Assembly (NCBI GenBank): GCA_003402285.1
Contig: QFXG01000024.1
Span: forward strand, 62,001 to 126,000
Direction of reading: 5' to 3'
DNA from: Candidatus Nitrotoga sp. SPKER
GTDB lineage: Bacteria; Pseudomonadota; Gammaproteobacteria; Burkholderiales; Gallionellaceae
DNA length: 64,000 bases
The notes beneath the pieces are model-generated. The model saw only the letters and a list, made by a program, of their open reading frames with translations, did no database searches and was not told where the DNA came from. Shown here one piece after another: positions 1 to 8,343 of the stretch (its first letter is position 1; the number at the start of each line of letters is the position of its first letter). The position numbers and the translations under genes are program-made.

Positions 1-1
1 A

Positions 2-205
2 AAAAAATTATTTGATTTTTGTGGGTTAGAGGTATGCGATCCGGTGCAAAAATTCCTCGTTGACAGTAAATCAAGGCATGATCCCGATCCTTACTCAGTT
101 TATCGCGCCAATGCGAGTGATCAACGTTGGCAGAACATATTGCCTAAGGAAATTACGAAACAAATTATGCTAGAACTTAAAAATACGCCGTTGGATATTT
201 TTTAA
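2..205 (+). CDS. Sulfotransferase family protein, C-terminal end only
   Basis: The window opens inside this gene; 67 codons and a TAA stop are visible. The readable tail contains an aromatic/basic stretch (YRANASDQRWQNILP) followed by a short helix and the C-terminus KNTPLDIF. That pattern, a W-x-x-x-L-P element near the end, resembles the tail of Sulfotransfer_3-type enzymes that move sulfate from PAPS to carbohydrates. The catalytic PAPS-binding part lies outside the window, so the call rests on the tail alone. It sits 10 bp upstream of a glycosyltransferase fusion, consistent with a surface-polysaccharide modification operon. Confidence 0.5.
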   Translation, partial: KKLFDFCGLEVCDPVQKFLVDSKSRHDPDPYSVYRANASDQRWQNILPKEITKQIMLELKNTPLDIF

Positions 206-215
206 GGTAGTAAGA

Positions 216-2582
216 ATGCCTAAAATCTCTGTCATTCTGACATCGTTCAATCATGAGAAATATCTTCGTGAAGCGATTGATAGCGTCCTCAATCAGACTT
301 TCGCTGATTTTGAGCTAATTATTTGGGACGATGCTTCCTCTGACGGATCTTGGGAAGTCATCAATAGCTATTCAGATTTACGTATTAAGGTATTTCAAAA
401 TGAAGTAACAAAGAGAGGTATTTACGGAATAAACAAAGCTATCTTCGAGATAGCTACAGGTGAATATATCGCTATTCATCATTCAGATGACGTATGGGAA
501 CTCGATAAGCTGGAAAAGCAGGTTGCCTGTCTGGATAATCATTGTGAAATAGGCGCGGTTTTTACATGGGCGCAAATAATCGACGAGAACAGCGCTAAAT
601 TTGAAAATAATTGGTTTAATCAGGAAAACAAAACCCGATGGCAGTGGCTTAATCAACTTTTCCATGAACAAAATTATCTAAACCATCCTAGCGTGCTGAT
701 CAGAAAACAGTGCTACCAAGATGTGGGCGTATACCGCTACGGACTTGCCCAGACGCCTGATGCTGAAATGTGGAGTAGGGTTTTAATAAGATTTCCCATA
801 CACGTTATTCAGGAGAAATTAACAAAGCATCGACTATTTTCGGACAAGTCAAACACCAGTGGTCCCAGAATTGACGTTGCAATTAGAATTAGCAATGAAT
901 GGAATGTATTACGGGAGAATTATCTTTCTATTACTAATTTTGAAGATATTACCGCGATATTTCCCAGTCTCGAACGTTTTAGAAATCCGGAAGGTTTTGA
1001 CAGTAAATTCTTATTGGCTATGGTTTGTTTGTACGAATGCAAGCAGCGAAGTGCTTGGCAATTAGGTCTAAAGTGGCTGTTTGATTTGCTTAATGACAAG
1101 ACCCGTTACAAAAAAATAAGAGAGCTTTATTCCTTCTCTTATATGGATTTCATTAGATTGACCGCAGAATTTGATGTTTATTTTGTTGAATGGGACAAGC
1201 AGATCGCTGAGCGCGAGCAGTCCATCGCCGCGCTACAAGCTCAAGTGCAAAACCTACTGATTGGCAAGGCTTGGCTGACATCGCAACGCGAGGTATGGGA
1301 AAAAACCATCGTCGAACGCGAACAGTCCATCGCCGCGCTACAAGCTCAAGTGCAAAACCTACTGATTGGCAAGGCTTGGCTGACATCGCAACGCGAGGTA
1401 TGGGAAAAAACCATCGTCGAACGCGAACAGTCGATCGCCGCGCTGCAAACTCAGGTGCAAGACTTGCTGATCGGCAACGCTTGGCTGACGTCGCAATGCA
1501 AGGCATGGGAAAAGGTTGCTGCTGGGCACGGACAGTCGATCACGGAGTTGACTTCTCGGCTGCATGAGACCGAAAAAAGGCTAGCAATGAGTGATGCCAT
1601 TCTGTATAAGCTTCGCAACCATCGGGGAATGCGATTTGTTAATTATTTATCAAAAGTTAAATTTTTTGATTCATTGGAGAGTACTATGCCGCCCCTTAAC
1701 ACAGTGTCCGCTGCCATTGAAGTTTTAAAAGCAACACCATTTGCTGAAATTCAACGGGCAGGTTATCACTTTCAAGCGAACGATTATTACTCCCCATTAA
1801 ATGATGTGGCATTTCTAAAAGAAAATCTTGATTTATGGAAAGAGCGTTCATCACCCTCATCAATAGATTGGAATGTTGATGAACAGCTTGCCATCGCGCA
1901 AAAAGTAGCCAGCTATGTGGAGGAATTGCGGGATGTACCTCAAGATCATCAACCAGGTAAGTTGGAATATTGTTGGAACAATCCCATGTGGAATAATACC
2001 GATGCGCTTGTTCAATATGGATTGCTCCGCGATTTAAAGCCCAAGCGAGTGGTGGAAGTTGGATGTGGATGGTCTAGTTTGTTAATGCAGCGTGCTCTTA
2101 TACGCAACCAAACACCTTGTCAGGTGACACAGATCGAGCCATACCCAAACCCTGCTTTGTTTGAATTATTTCCGAAGGATTGGCAGCTCCATCGAACTTC
2201 ATTGCAACGAGCCCCTTTTGAAATTTTCGAGTCCTTACAAGCGGGGGATATTTGTTTTTATGATGGATCACATTGCGTAAAGGCAGCCAGCGACGTTAAT
2301 TGGTTCTTTTTTGAGGTGTTACCGCGGCTGGCATCAGGTGTAATTATACATATTCACGATATTTTTCTGCCAAACGATTATCCGGATTTGTGGATTTTTG
2401 AGCGGGGGCAAACATGGAATGAACAATATTTGTTACAAGCTTTTCTTATGAATAATAGAGACTATAAGATATTAATCGCAAATGCTTTTCTATTCAAAAC
2501 AAATGCAAAAGCACTTGAGGGATTTTATCGCGGTGTACAACCTCCATATGGTTGTTCTTTCTGGATGCAAAAATTAAGGTAG
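216..2582 (+). CDS. Glycosyltransferase family 2 / coiled-coil repeat / SAM methyltransferase fusion protein
   Basis: This 788-residue protein has three parts. Residues 1-230 are a GT2 (GT-A fold) glycosyltransferase, with the N-terminal strand KISVILTSFNHEKYL, the DDASSDGSW nucleotide-sugar motif and a HHSDDVW metal-binding motif. Residues 332-436 are three consecutive 35-residue repeats rich in Glu/Gln/Leu (each begins EREQSIAALQ), likely a coiled coil. Residues 590-760 look like a class I SAM-dependent methyltransferase (VVEVGCGWSSLL near residue 612, and a YDGSH motif later). AAGG lies 9 bp before the ATG. The architecture suggests one polypeptide that adds a sugar and methylates a glycan, with the coiled coil setting the distance between domains; substrates cannot be told from sequence. 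Confidence 0.85.
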   Translation: MPKISVILTSFNHEKYLREAIDSVLNQTFADFELIIWDDASSDGSWEVINSYSDLRIKVFQNEVTKRGIYGINKAIFEIATGEYIAIHHSDDVWELDKLEKQVACLDNHCEIGAVFTWAQIIDENSAKFENNWFNQENKTRWQWLNQLFHEQNYLNHPSVLIRKQCYQDVGVYRYGLAQTPDAEMWSRVLIRFPIHVIQEKLTKHRLFSDKSNTSGPRIDVAIRISNEWNVLRENYLSITNFEDITAIFPSLERFRNPEGFDSKFLLAMVCLYECKQRSAWQLGLKWLFDLLNDKTRYKKIRELYSFSYMDFIRLTAEFDVYFVEWDKQIAEREQSIAALQAQVQNLLIGKAWLTSQREVWEKTIVEREQSIAALQAQVQNLLIGKAWLTSQREVWEKTIVEREQSIAALQTQVQDLLIGNAWLTSQCKAWEKVAAGHGQSITELTSRLHETEKRLAMSDAILYKLRNHRGMRFVNYLSKVKFFDSLESTMPPLNTVSAAIEVLKATPFAEIQRAGYHFQANDYYSPLNDVAFLKENLDLWKERSSPSSIDWNVDEQLAIAQKVASYVEELRDVPQDHQPGKLEYCWNNPMWNNTDALVQYGLLRDLKPKRVVEVGCGWSSLLMQRALIRNQTPCQVTQIEPYPNPALFELFPKDWQLHRTSLQRAPFEIFESLQAGDICFYDGSHCVKAASDVNWFFFEVLPRLASGVIIHIHDIFLPNDYPDLWIFERGQTWNEQYLLQAFLMNNRDYKILIANAFLFKTNAKALEGFYRGVQPPYGCSFWMQKLR
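1209..1523 (+). repeat. Three tandem 105-bp in-frame repeats
   Basis: Three consecutive 105-bp units occupy this stretch (equivalent bases at 1221, 1326 and 1431). Units 1 and 2 are nearly identical; unit 3 has diverged, mostly at its 3' end. Each codes for 35 residues, ten heptads per two units, consistent with coiled-coil extension by unequal recombination. The copy number could vary between strains. Confidence 0.92.
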
Positions 2583-2733
2583 GTAATAACACATTCCAGT
2601 CGAAAGATAACCTAAATTTAAGTTCTAAATGTATTTATGGTTCTACTATTAATTTGTTATTTCCGTGAAAGCTGAAATATATATCATTTATTACATTGCT
2701 TTTTGACTTCGAGGAGCGACGAAATTTGAATTT

Positions 2734-3331
2734 ATAGAGGTGCTTTTCAGTTGGACGGATTAATGGATCGTGGCAGATTTGAAGTATATAAAAGACATTA
2801 GGGATGCTCACGAATCTTGCGGGATCACGAGTCCTCAATATTGGCTGCAATACTGGCTATGATAAATTTCTTATGAGTTCTTTAGATGCGATTGAAGCAG
2901 TGGAACTTGAATCTTATGGTTTCTATCATCAAGCATGTTTTTAAATGTTGCTTACGATATATCTCAGGTTAGTTTTATGAGCCTAGGATGGAAAGATCTT
3001 AACCTCCCGCTATTTCGGAGGAGTCGATTTCGTGAATTGCCAGGATTTGATATATTACGTCAAGGAACCGATGCTACTGATTGAAAAGCTGGCATTCAAT
3101 TCTGAGCCATCTACCCAATCCCAATTTATTGAAGGTGTATTTTGGGGCAACGAAACATATTGGTGGGTTTTGGGCGCTGAGTGTTTTATGGGCATGCTCA
3201 GGTCTGGTAGATTCACAGATGTTCGCATGCCGTTAAAGGCTGACTGCGATAGTCGAAATCCGTTAAATCCACGGACAGTTGAAGGCCATCCGGCTGGCGC
3301 TTGCGCTCGGTTCGTGGCGACAAGAAGCTAG
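2734..3331 (+). pseudogene. Decayed class I SAM-dependent methyltransferase
   Basis: Reading across frames rebuilds a methyltransferase. The SAM-binding motif VLNIGCNTGYD begins at 2831, followed in frame by an acidic loop and FYHQACF. The frame then shifts at a T-run near 2938 into a second frame (FLNVAYD ... LGWKDLNLP), and shifts back near 3016 into GVDFVNCQDLIYYVKEP, a typical post-motif region of mo5U34/DUF1698-like methyltransferases. Between the shifts the original frame holds TAA, TGA and TAG stops. A further shift seems to lie near 2798, and no convincing start remains. The last part is open from 3032 to 3331 but lacks the cofactor site, so it should not be called as a gene. Sequencing error in homopolymers could explain one shift but hardly three. 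Confidence 0.7.
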
Positions 3332-3352
3332 TCAAATAGTCAAAAAATTATA

Positions 3353-3712
3353 ATGATCAGCGATTTATCCCCTGACTTCACAGATCTCCCAGGCCGCAGA
3401 ACCGTCCCGCGCAACTACAAGTGCAGCACTGTTATTTGCGAACATATTGACGTTTCAATCATTCCCCCCGACTACAACACCGAAGAGTTCTTTGTTAAAA
3501 CATTTTTATCGCTGCAGACGCAATCGTTGCAGAACTGGGAATGGGTGATTATGGACGACTGTTCTACAGATCAGGAATCTGTGAGCCGGTTTGTTAAGGG
3601 TGTGTCTTCAAATTATAAATGGCCAAGGGGCGGATTTACTGCTTTGAAGGCTGCGCGACCGAATAAGGTGCCGATTGTACAAGCACTCAAAGCTACTGGA
3701 GCAACTGGGTAG
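3353..3712 (+). pseudogene. Truncated duplicate of a family 2 glycosyltransferase (N-terminal fragment)
   Basis: The first 80 codons closely match the start of the GT2-GT4 gene at 4915 (shared DLPGRRTV, NTEEFF, LQNWEWVI, STDQES), at roughly 80 percent nucleotide identity by eye. Homology stops after residue 82 and the frame runs on through 37 unrelated residues to a TAG. Conserved positions have decayed: the ITPYYN motif is IPPDYN and the VDDGS motif is MDDCS. It has under half of a GT2 domain and no acceptor-binding part, so it is most likely non-functional. It and the intact copy flank the acyltransferase gene as direct repeats. Confidence 0.8.
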
Positions 3713-4896
3713 TGAGTTCAGTTATTACCACGAACGATGGTCATTCCAAAACAAATCGTGTTTATGGCTTGGACGTATTTCGTGCTTTTGCGATTTTGTT
3801 TGTATTGATGGGACACAGCTTTGAACATGCGAAGATCATGCCTGAAATCCAAACCTATGGCCACCTCGGTATCCTAGGCGTCGAACTATTTTTCGTCTTG
3901 AGCGGTTTCCTGATTGGTTCAATCATCATGAGGCTTCTCGACGAGAAGCGGTTCCATTCTTTTGCCGACATTTCCACATTTTGGAAACGGAGATGGTTAC
4001 GTACTTTGCCGCTGTATTTTGTGGCTTTGTTGGCATTCCTCCGCTTTGATTACCATGGCCGACATGAATTATTTGATTTCCCTGCTTATTTTGTGTTCTT
4101 GCAAAATTTTGTTTATAGAATTCCCGAATTTTTTGAGCTTTCATGGAGCCTAGCAATTGAAGAGCATTTTTACCTGTGGTTTCCAATCGTCTTCCTGATA
4201 TGGGAAAGAATAACAAAACGGGCTCAACTTGCACTTATTTTATCCGCCGTTACGTTCATCGTCATTGCATACGCTTTTCGCCTTTCATTTCCATTATTTT
4301 TAGACTGGAATGAATACAACCGGACGATTCGCCTTGTTGTTCTTTCACGTTTGGATGCAATTATGTTTGGTGTCCTTATGGCCGCAGTAAAGCACTATTG
4401 GAATGCCGGCTTCAACTGGATCAAAGGTGGAACACCTATCACGGCGGCATTATTTGTGTTGTTGTGTGCTTGGTGGTTTGCAAATGCTCCTCACCTGATG
4501 GAATCCCGTGGATTACAGATTAATTTATTTACAGCCCAAGCAATTTTATGTGCATTGCTCTTGCCCTGGTTTGACGGATTACATTCCGACAGTCGTGGCG
4601 GTTTTTTTGTTGTAACCAGCAAGCTTTCTTATTCGCTTTATTTGGTTCATATCTTGGTAATTATTGCAGTTAATAGAGCTCTTGGGTACTTTGGGTTATT
4701 CGACCAGATATACGGGAATCCTTTCATTCTCTACCCTATTTACTTCACCTTTTTTTATTTGGCTGCGTGGATAACTTACCATCAGATTGAAAAACCTTTT
4801 CTTGAGCTTAGGGATATTCCGTTGACTTTGCGATCTGTGGTCAAGGCATCTTGGGTAGCCATTTCGGTTTGTGCCGTACTGATTGTGATCTTTTAA
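3712..4896 (+). CDS. Acyltransferase family 3 membrane protein (OafA/YrhL-type)
   Basis: The 394-residue polytopic membrane protein starts with YGLDVFRAFAILFVLMGH, the conserved helix 1 with its catalytic-type histidine, followed by LGVELFFVLSGFLIG and SLAIEEHFYLWFP, all hallmarks of the Acyl_transf_3 family that O-acetylates or O-acylates surface glycans using acyl-CoA. About ten hydrophobic segments are visible. The GTG start at 3712 overlaps the stop of the upstream glycosyltransferase fragment. The gene is bracketed by the two copies of a GT2 5' end, suggesting it arrived by insertion or recombination. Substrate unknown. Confidence 0.88.
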   Translation: MSSVITTNDGHSKTNRVYGLDVFRAFAILFVLMGHSFEHAKIMPEIQTYGHLGILGVELFFVLSGFLIGSIIMRLLDEKRFHSFADISTFWKRRWLRTLPLYFVALLAFLRFDYHGRHELFDFPAYFVFLQNFVYRIPEFFELSWSLAIEEHFYLWFPIVFLIWERITKRAQLALILSAVTFIVIAYAFRLSFPLFLDWNEYNRTIRLVVLSRLDAIMFGVLMAAVKHYWNAGFNWIKGGTPITAALFVLLCAWWFANAPHLMESRGLQINLFTAQAILCALLLPWFDGLHSDSRGGFFVVTSKLSYSLYLVHILVIIAVNRALGYFGLFDQIYGNPFILYPIYFTFFYLAAWITYHQIEKPFLELRDIPLTLRSVVKASWVAISVCAVLIVIF

Positions 4897-4914
4897 AGTT
4901 TTATTTTGAATACT

Positions 4915-7206
4915 ATGATCAATTACCCAGAGCCGAATTTTAGTGATCTGCCAGGCCGTAGAACCGTCCAGCGCAACTACAAACGCAGCACTGTTGCTTG
5001 TGAATACATTGATGTTTCAATTATTACTCCTTACTACAATACCGAAGAGTTTTTCGTTGAAACATTTATATCGCTGCAGGCACAATCATTACAGAATTGG
5101 GAATGGGTGATTGTGGACGACGGTTCGACAGACCAGGAATCTGTGAACCGGCTTGCAAAAATCACGGCAAAAGATGAACGTATCAAGGTAATTCGCCAAA
5201 CAAATGCAGGGCCCGGCGCAGCACGCAATACGGCATTCCGTAATGCGTCAGGCCGCTACATTTGTTTGCTCGATAGTGATGATATGGTCGAGCCGACCTA
5301 TCTTGAGAAAGCTGTCTGGTTTCTTGATTCAAATTCAGAATTTGCATTCTGCAACTCTTATAGCGTTATATTTGGCGAACAGGAATATCTCTGGACTACC
5401 GGATTTGAAAGAGGCAAGGCGCACTTACAGGCCAATAGTGGGCCACCTATTTCAGTGATTCGTCGCTCGGCATATACAGACTGTGGTGGTTTCGATGAGT
5501 CCATCCGGTTTGGCCATGAAGATTGGGATTTCTGGCTGGCGATGGCAAAAGCGGGGCATTGGGGCTATACGATTCCGGAATTCCTACAGTGGTATCGCAA
5601 GCGCGGCAACGGACGTTTTGAACAGATCATGAGGTCCGGAAATGTCAACGCTGAATTCGAAAGAATGATGCATCGGAAATATGATGGTCTGGATAAACAC
5701 TTTCCTGAACCTGGCCGACGTTATCCTTTGCCATATGAGACCATTGAGACGAATACGCTGGTGTGCAATCCTTTGGCGGCCAACCCGCTCAGGCGTCGGA
5801 TTATGTTCATTATCCCGTGGATGGTGACGGGCGGAGCTGATCGAGTTAATCTTGATTTGATTGAAGGTTTGACGTCTAAAGGCCACGACATAACAATTTG
5901 TGCGACGTTGCTGGTTGATCATGTATGGGAACATCAATTCAGGCGTTTCACGCCAGATATCTTTGTTCTGCCAAGGATTCTCCATGCATCAGACTATCCG
6001 AGGTTCCTGGCATACTTGATTCAATCCCGGCAGATCGATACCGTGGTTATTACTGGCAGCACCATCGGTTACCAGCTCCTCCCTTATCTTAGAGCCGTCT
6101 CACCTAGTGTGACGTTTGTCGACATGTGTCATGTTGAAGAGCTTCATTGGTTGAATGGGGGACACCCGAGGTTTGGGGTTGGTTATCAAGATATGCTTGA
6201 TCTAAATATCGTGACGACCAAACATTTGGCGGAATGGATGCAGGGGCGCGGTGCCGACGGCACACGGATAAGAGTGATGTATACGGGCGTCCGCGCTGTT
6301 CAAGAAAATCGTTTGGTTGAAGTTCGAAATCAAGTACGGTCAGAACTGAGCATTCCGGCAGATGTGCCACTAATTGTTTTTGCAGGACGCATTTGTGAAC
6401 AAAAGCGCCCCGCCCTTTTAGCCAAAATTCTTAAAGCAGCACATGATGATGGTCTGATATTTCGGGCACTAATTATCGGTGATGGCGAACAAAGGGGTCA
6501 ATTGGAGGGCTTGCTAAGTCAATATCAATTGAACGTAAATGTTCAAATGCTTGGCTCTGTTTCACATCAAAGATGGCTTGATATCCTTGTTGCCTCGGAT
6601 ATTTTATTGATGCCTTCTCAATATGAGGGTATTTCAATCGCGCTCCTGGAGGCAATGGCTGCTGGTGTTGTGCCAGTTGTAGCTAAGGTTGGTGGACAGG
6701 AAGAAATTGTGAGCCAAAATGCAGGGATATTGATCCCGCATGGGGTCAACGAGCTTCAAGAATATTTGGATGCAATTCGCCACTTACTATCCAATTCCGC
6801 AGAGTTGCATGAGATGTCGAAACAGTGCAAGGCTCTTGCCGCGTCAAAATTGTCATGGGATGGCATGATTGATAATTTTATGGCACTCCTGGATGAAGCT
6901 CATCAGCTTAGGGTTGACCATCCGCGATGTTCCATAAGCCCGAGCTTTGGGCGAGAACTGGCATTACTTTCGCTTGAATACAAACGTCTTGGCGAGGCGG
7001 TGGATTGGCTATGGAATACCAATCCTCCTCATTTTGCAACTGTCGATAATACGTTGCTGACCACGTCTGCGGAGGCGCAGGCGATTGTAAAATTTGCTAT
7101 TTTTTTGAGTCAAACTTGGATTGGTCGAAAGATTACTCGCAGTCAGTTTTTGAAAACCATTGGGAAAAGGCTTTTGAAAAAGATGGTGAACCCAAATGTT
7201 GCTTAA
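4915..7206 (+). CDS. Fused GT2-GT4 glycosyltransferase
   Basis: This roughly 763-residue protein has two glycosyltransferase domains. Residues 25-270 form a GT2 domain (VSIITPYYNTEEFF, VDDGSTDQES, LLDSDDMVEP). Residues 295-700 form a GT4/GT-B domain, opening with IMFIIPWMVTGGADRVN and holding the donor-binding motif PSQYEGISIALLEAMAAG. The ATG at 4915 is preferred over a TTG three codons upstream because the truncated paralogue begins with the same ATG-ATC. Fusion implies two successive sugar transfers by one polypeptide. Cytoplasmic, probably acting on a lipid-linked surface glycan with the neighbouring enzymes. Confidence 0.88.
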   Translation: MINYPEPNFSDLPGRRTVQRNYKRSTVACEYIDVSIITPYYNTEEFFVETFISLQAQSLQNWEWVIVDDGSTDQESVNRLAKITAKDERIKVIRQTNAGPGAARNTAFRNASGRYICLLDSDDMVEPTYLEKAVWFLDSNSEFAFCNSYSVIFGEQEYLWTTGFERGKAHLQANSGPPISVIRRSAYTDCGGFDESIRFGHEDWDFWLAMAKAGHWGYTIPEFLQWYRKRGNGRFEQIMRSGNVNAEFERMMHRKYDGLDKHFPEPGRRYPLPYETIETNTLVCNPLAANPLRRRIMFIIPWMVTGGADRVNLDLIEGLTSKGHDITICATLLVDHVWEHQFRRFTPDIFVLPRILHASDYPRFLAYLIQSRQIDTVVITGSTIGYQLLPYLRAVSPSVTFVDMCHVEELHWLNGGHPRFGVGYQDMLDLNIVTTKHLAEWMQGRGADGTRIRVMYTGVRAVQENRLVEVRNQVRSELSIPADVPLIVFAGRICEQKRPALLAKILKAAHDDGLIFRALIIGDGEQRGQLEGLLSQYQLNVNVQMLGSVSHQRWLDILVASDILLMPSQYEGISIALLEAMAAGVVPVVAKVGGQEEIVSQNAGILIPHGVNELQEYLDAIRHLLSNSAELHEMSKQCKALAASKLSWDGMIDNFMALLDEAHQLRVDHPRCSISPSFGRELALLSLEYKRLGEAVDWLWNTNPPHFATVDNTLLTTSAEAQAIVKFAIFLSQTWIGRKITRSQFLKTIGKRLLKKMVNPNVA

Positions 7207-7257
7207 CTTCAGCTCCTAAGACTTACGATTTTCAAGCATTTTTCTGCAAGGATTTAA

Positions 7258-8199
7258 ATGAAGATAGCAATTTTTGGTGGCGGCGGTTTTATCGGATCAA
7301 CAATTGCCGATCGACTTTTACTGGATGGCCACGAAATTAGGATTTTCGAACGGCCACGAGTTATGCCCTACAGAAAATTTGCAGAATTCGAGCGGGTTGA
7401 ATGGATCGCAGGGGATTTATCAAGCACTCACGACGTTAATGATGCAATCAGTGGCGTGGATGTTGTATTGCACCTGGTTTCGACTACTTTGCCCAAGAAT
7501 TCAAACGATGACCCAATTTACGACGTACAAAGTAACCTTGTGGCAACACTGCAAATGCTCAACGCTATGATTGCTCATAATGTTCGCAAGATAGTTTTTA
7601 TTTCTTCTGGGGGTACCGTGTATGGGCCCCCGATGTATCTACCCATCGATGAGAGGCACCCTACAGATCCTCTAGTGTCATATGGCATTACCAAGCTCGC
7701 CATTGAGAAATACCTACAGATGTACAGTCACTTGTATGGAATCAAGGCCGTTACTCTGAGAGTTGCGAATCCGTATGGCGAACGTCAGCGTATTGAAACT
7801 GCACAAGGCGCTGTTGGAGTTTTTCTTCACCATGCACTTAAAGGTTTACCCATAGAAATTTGGGGCGATGGCAGCGTTACTCGGGACTACATTCATGTGA
7901 GTGATGTGGCGGAGGCTTTTGTTCGGGCAGTAGAATACTCGGGTGTGAAGAGTTGTTTTAACATCAGCTCTGGTGTTGGAACCAGTTTGAATGAGCTCAT
8001 TGGTATACTTGAAGATGTGCTCGGCAAGCCAATCGTGGTTCGCTATTTGCCGGGTCGATCATTTGATGTTCCGGTGAGTGTTCTAAGTAATGATTTGGCA
8101 CGAAATGAATTGGAGTGGATTCCTTCGATTTCTATGTTGGGTGGCATAGCTCGCGTTGCGGGGTGGATGAAGCGTAAATTGGAAGCGTTGGATACTTGA
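7258..8199 (+). CDS. NAD-dependent sugar epimerase/dehydratase (UDP-glucose 4-epimerase-like)
   Basis: A 313-residue extended short-chain dehydrogenase. The Rossmann motif GGGGFIGS lies at residues 7-14, the catalytic Ser/Tyr-x-x-x-Lys set is ISSGGTVYG and YGITK, and RDYIHVSDVAEA near residue 220 is the usual sugar-nucleotide contact. AAGGA sits 6 bp before the ATG. The family interconverts UDP- or dTDP-sugars; the exact reaction cannot be told. It follows the GT2-GT4 fusion by 51 bp and likely supplies its donor. Confidence 0.85.
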   Translation: MKIAIFGGGGFIGSTIADRLLLDGHEIRIFERPRVMPYRKFAEFERVEWIAGDLSSTHDVNDAISGVDVVLHLVSTTLPKNSNDDPIYDVQSNLVATLQMLNAMIAHNVRKIVFISSGGTVYGPPMYLPIDERHPTDPLVSYGITKLAIEKYLQMYSHLYGIKAVTLRVANPYGERQRIETAQGAVGVFLHHALKGLPIEIWGDGSVTRDYIHVSDVAEAFVRAVEYSGVKSCFNISSGVGTSLNELIGILEDVLGKPIVVRYLPGRSFDVPVSVLSNDLARNELEWIPSISMLGGIARVAGWMKRKLEALDT

Positions 8200-8343
8200 T
8201 CTGGCCCTAGGTTTTCAATTGTGTGAGGATTCATCTTACTACCCATTAATTCTTTCTTCAGTATGCGGCGGCTTCTTATCTCGTTGCTCACGAATTGACA
8301 AAATACGGTTATATGCGGGTTACTGGAGCCAGGAATTTAAACA

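Noticed and set aside
1153-1567. Long open frames on both strands over the 105-bp repeats
   Set aside because: They are periodic shadows of the repeat inside the fusion gene; their composition (Arg/Ala-rich) fits no protein family.
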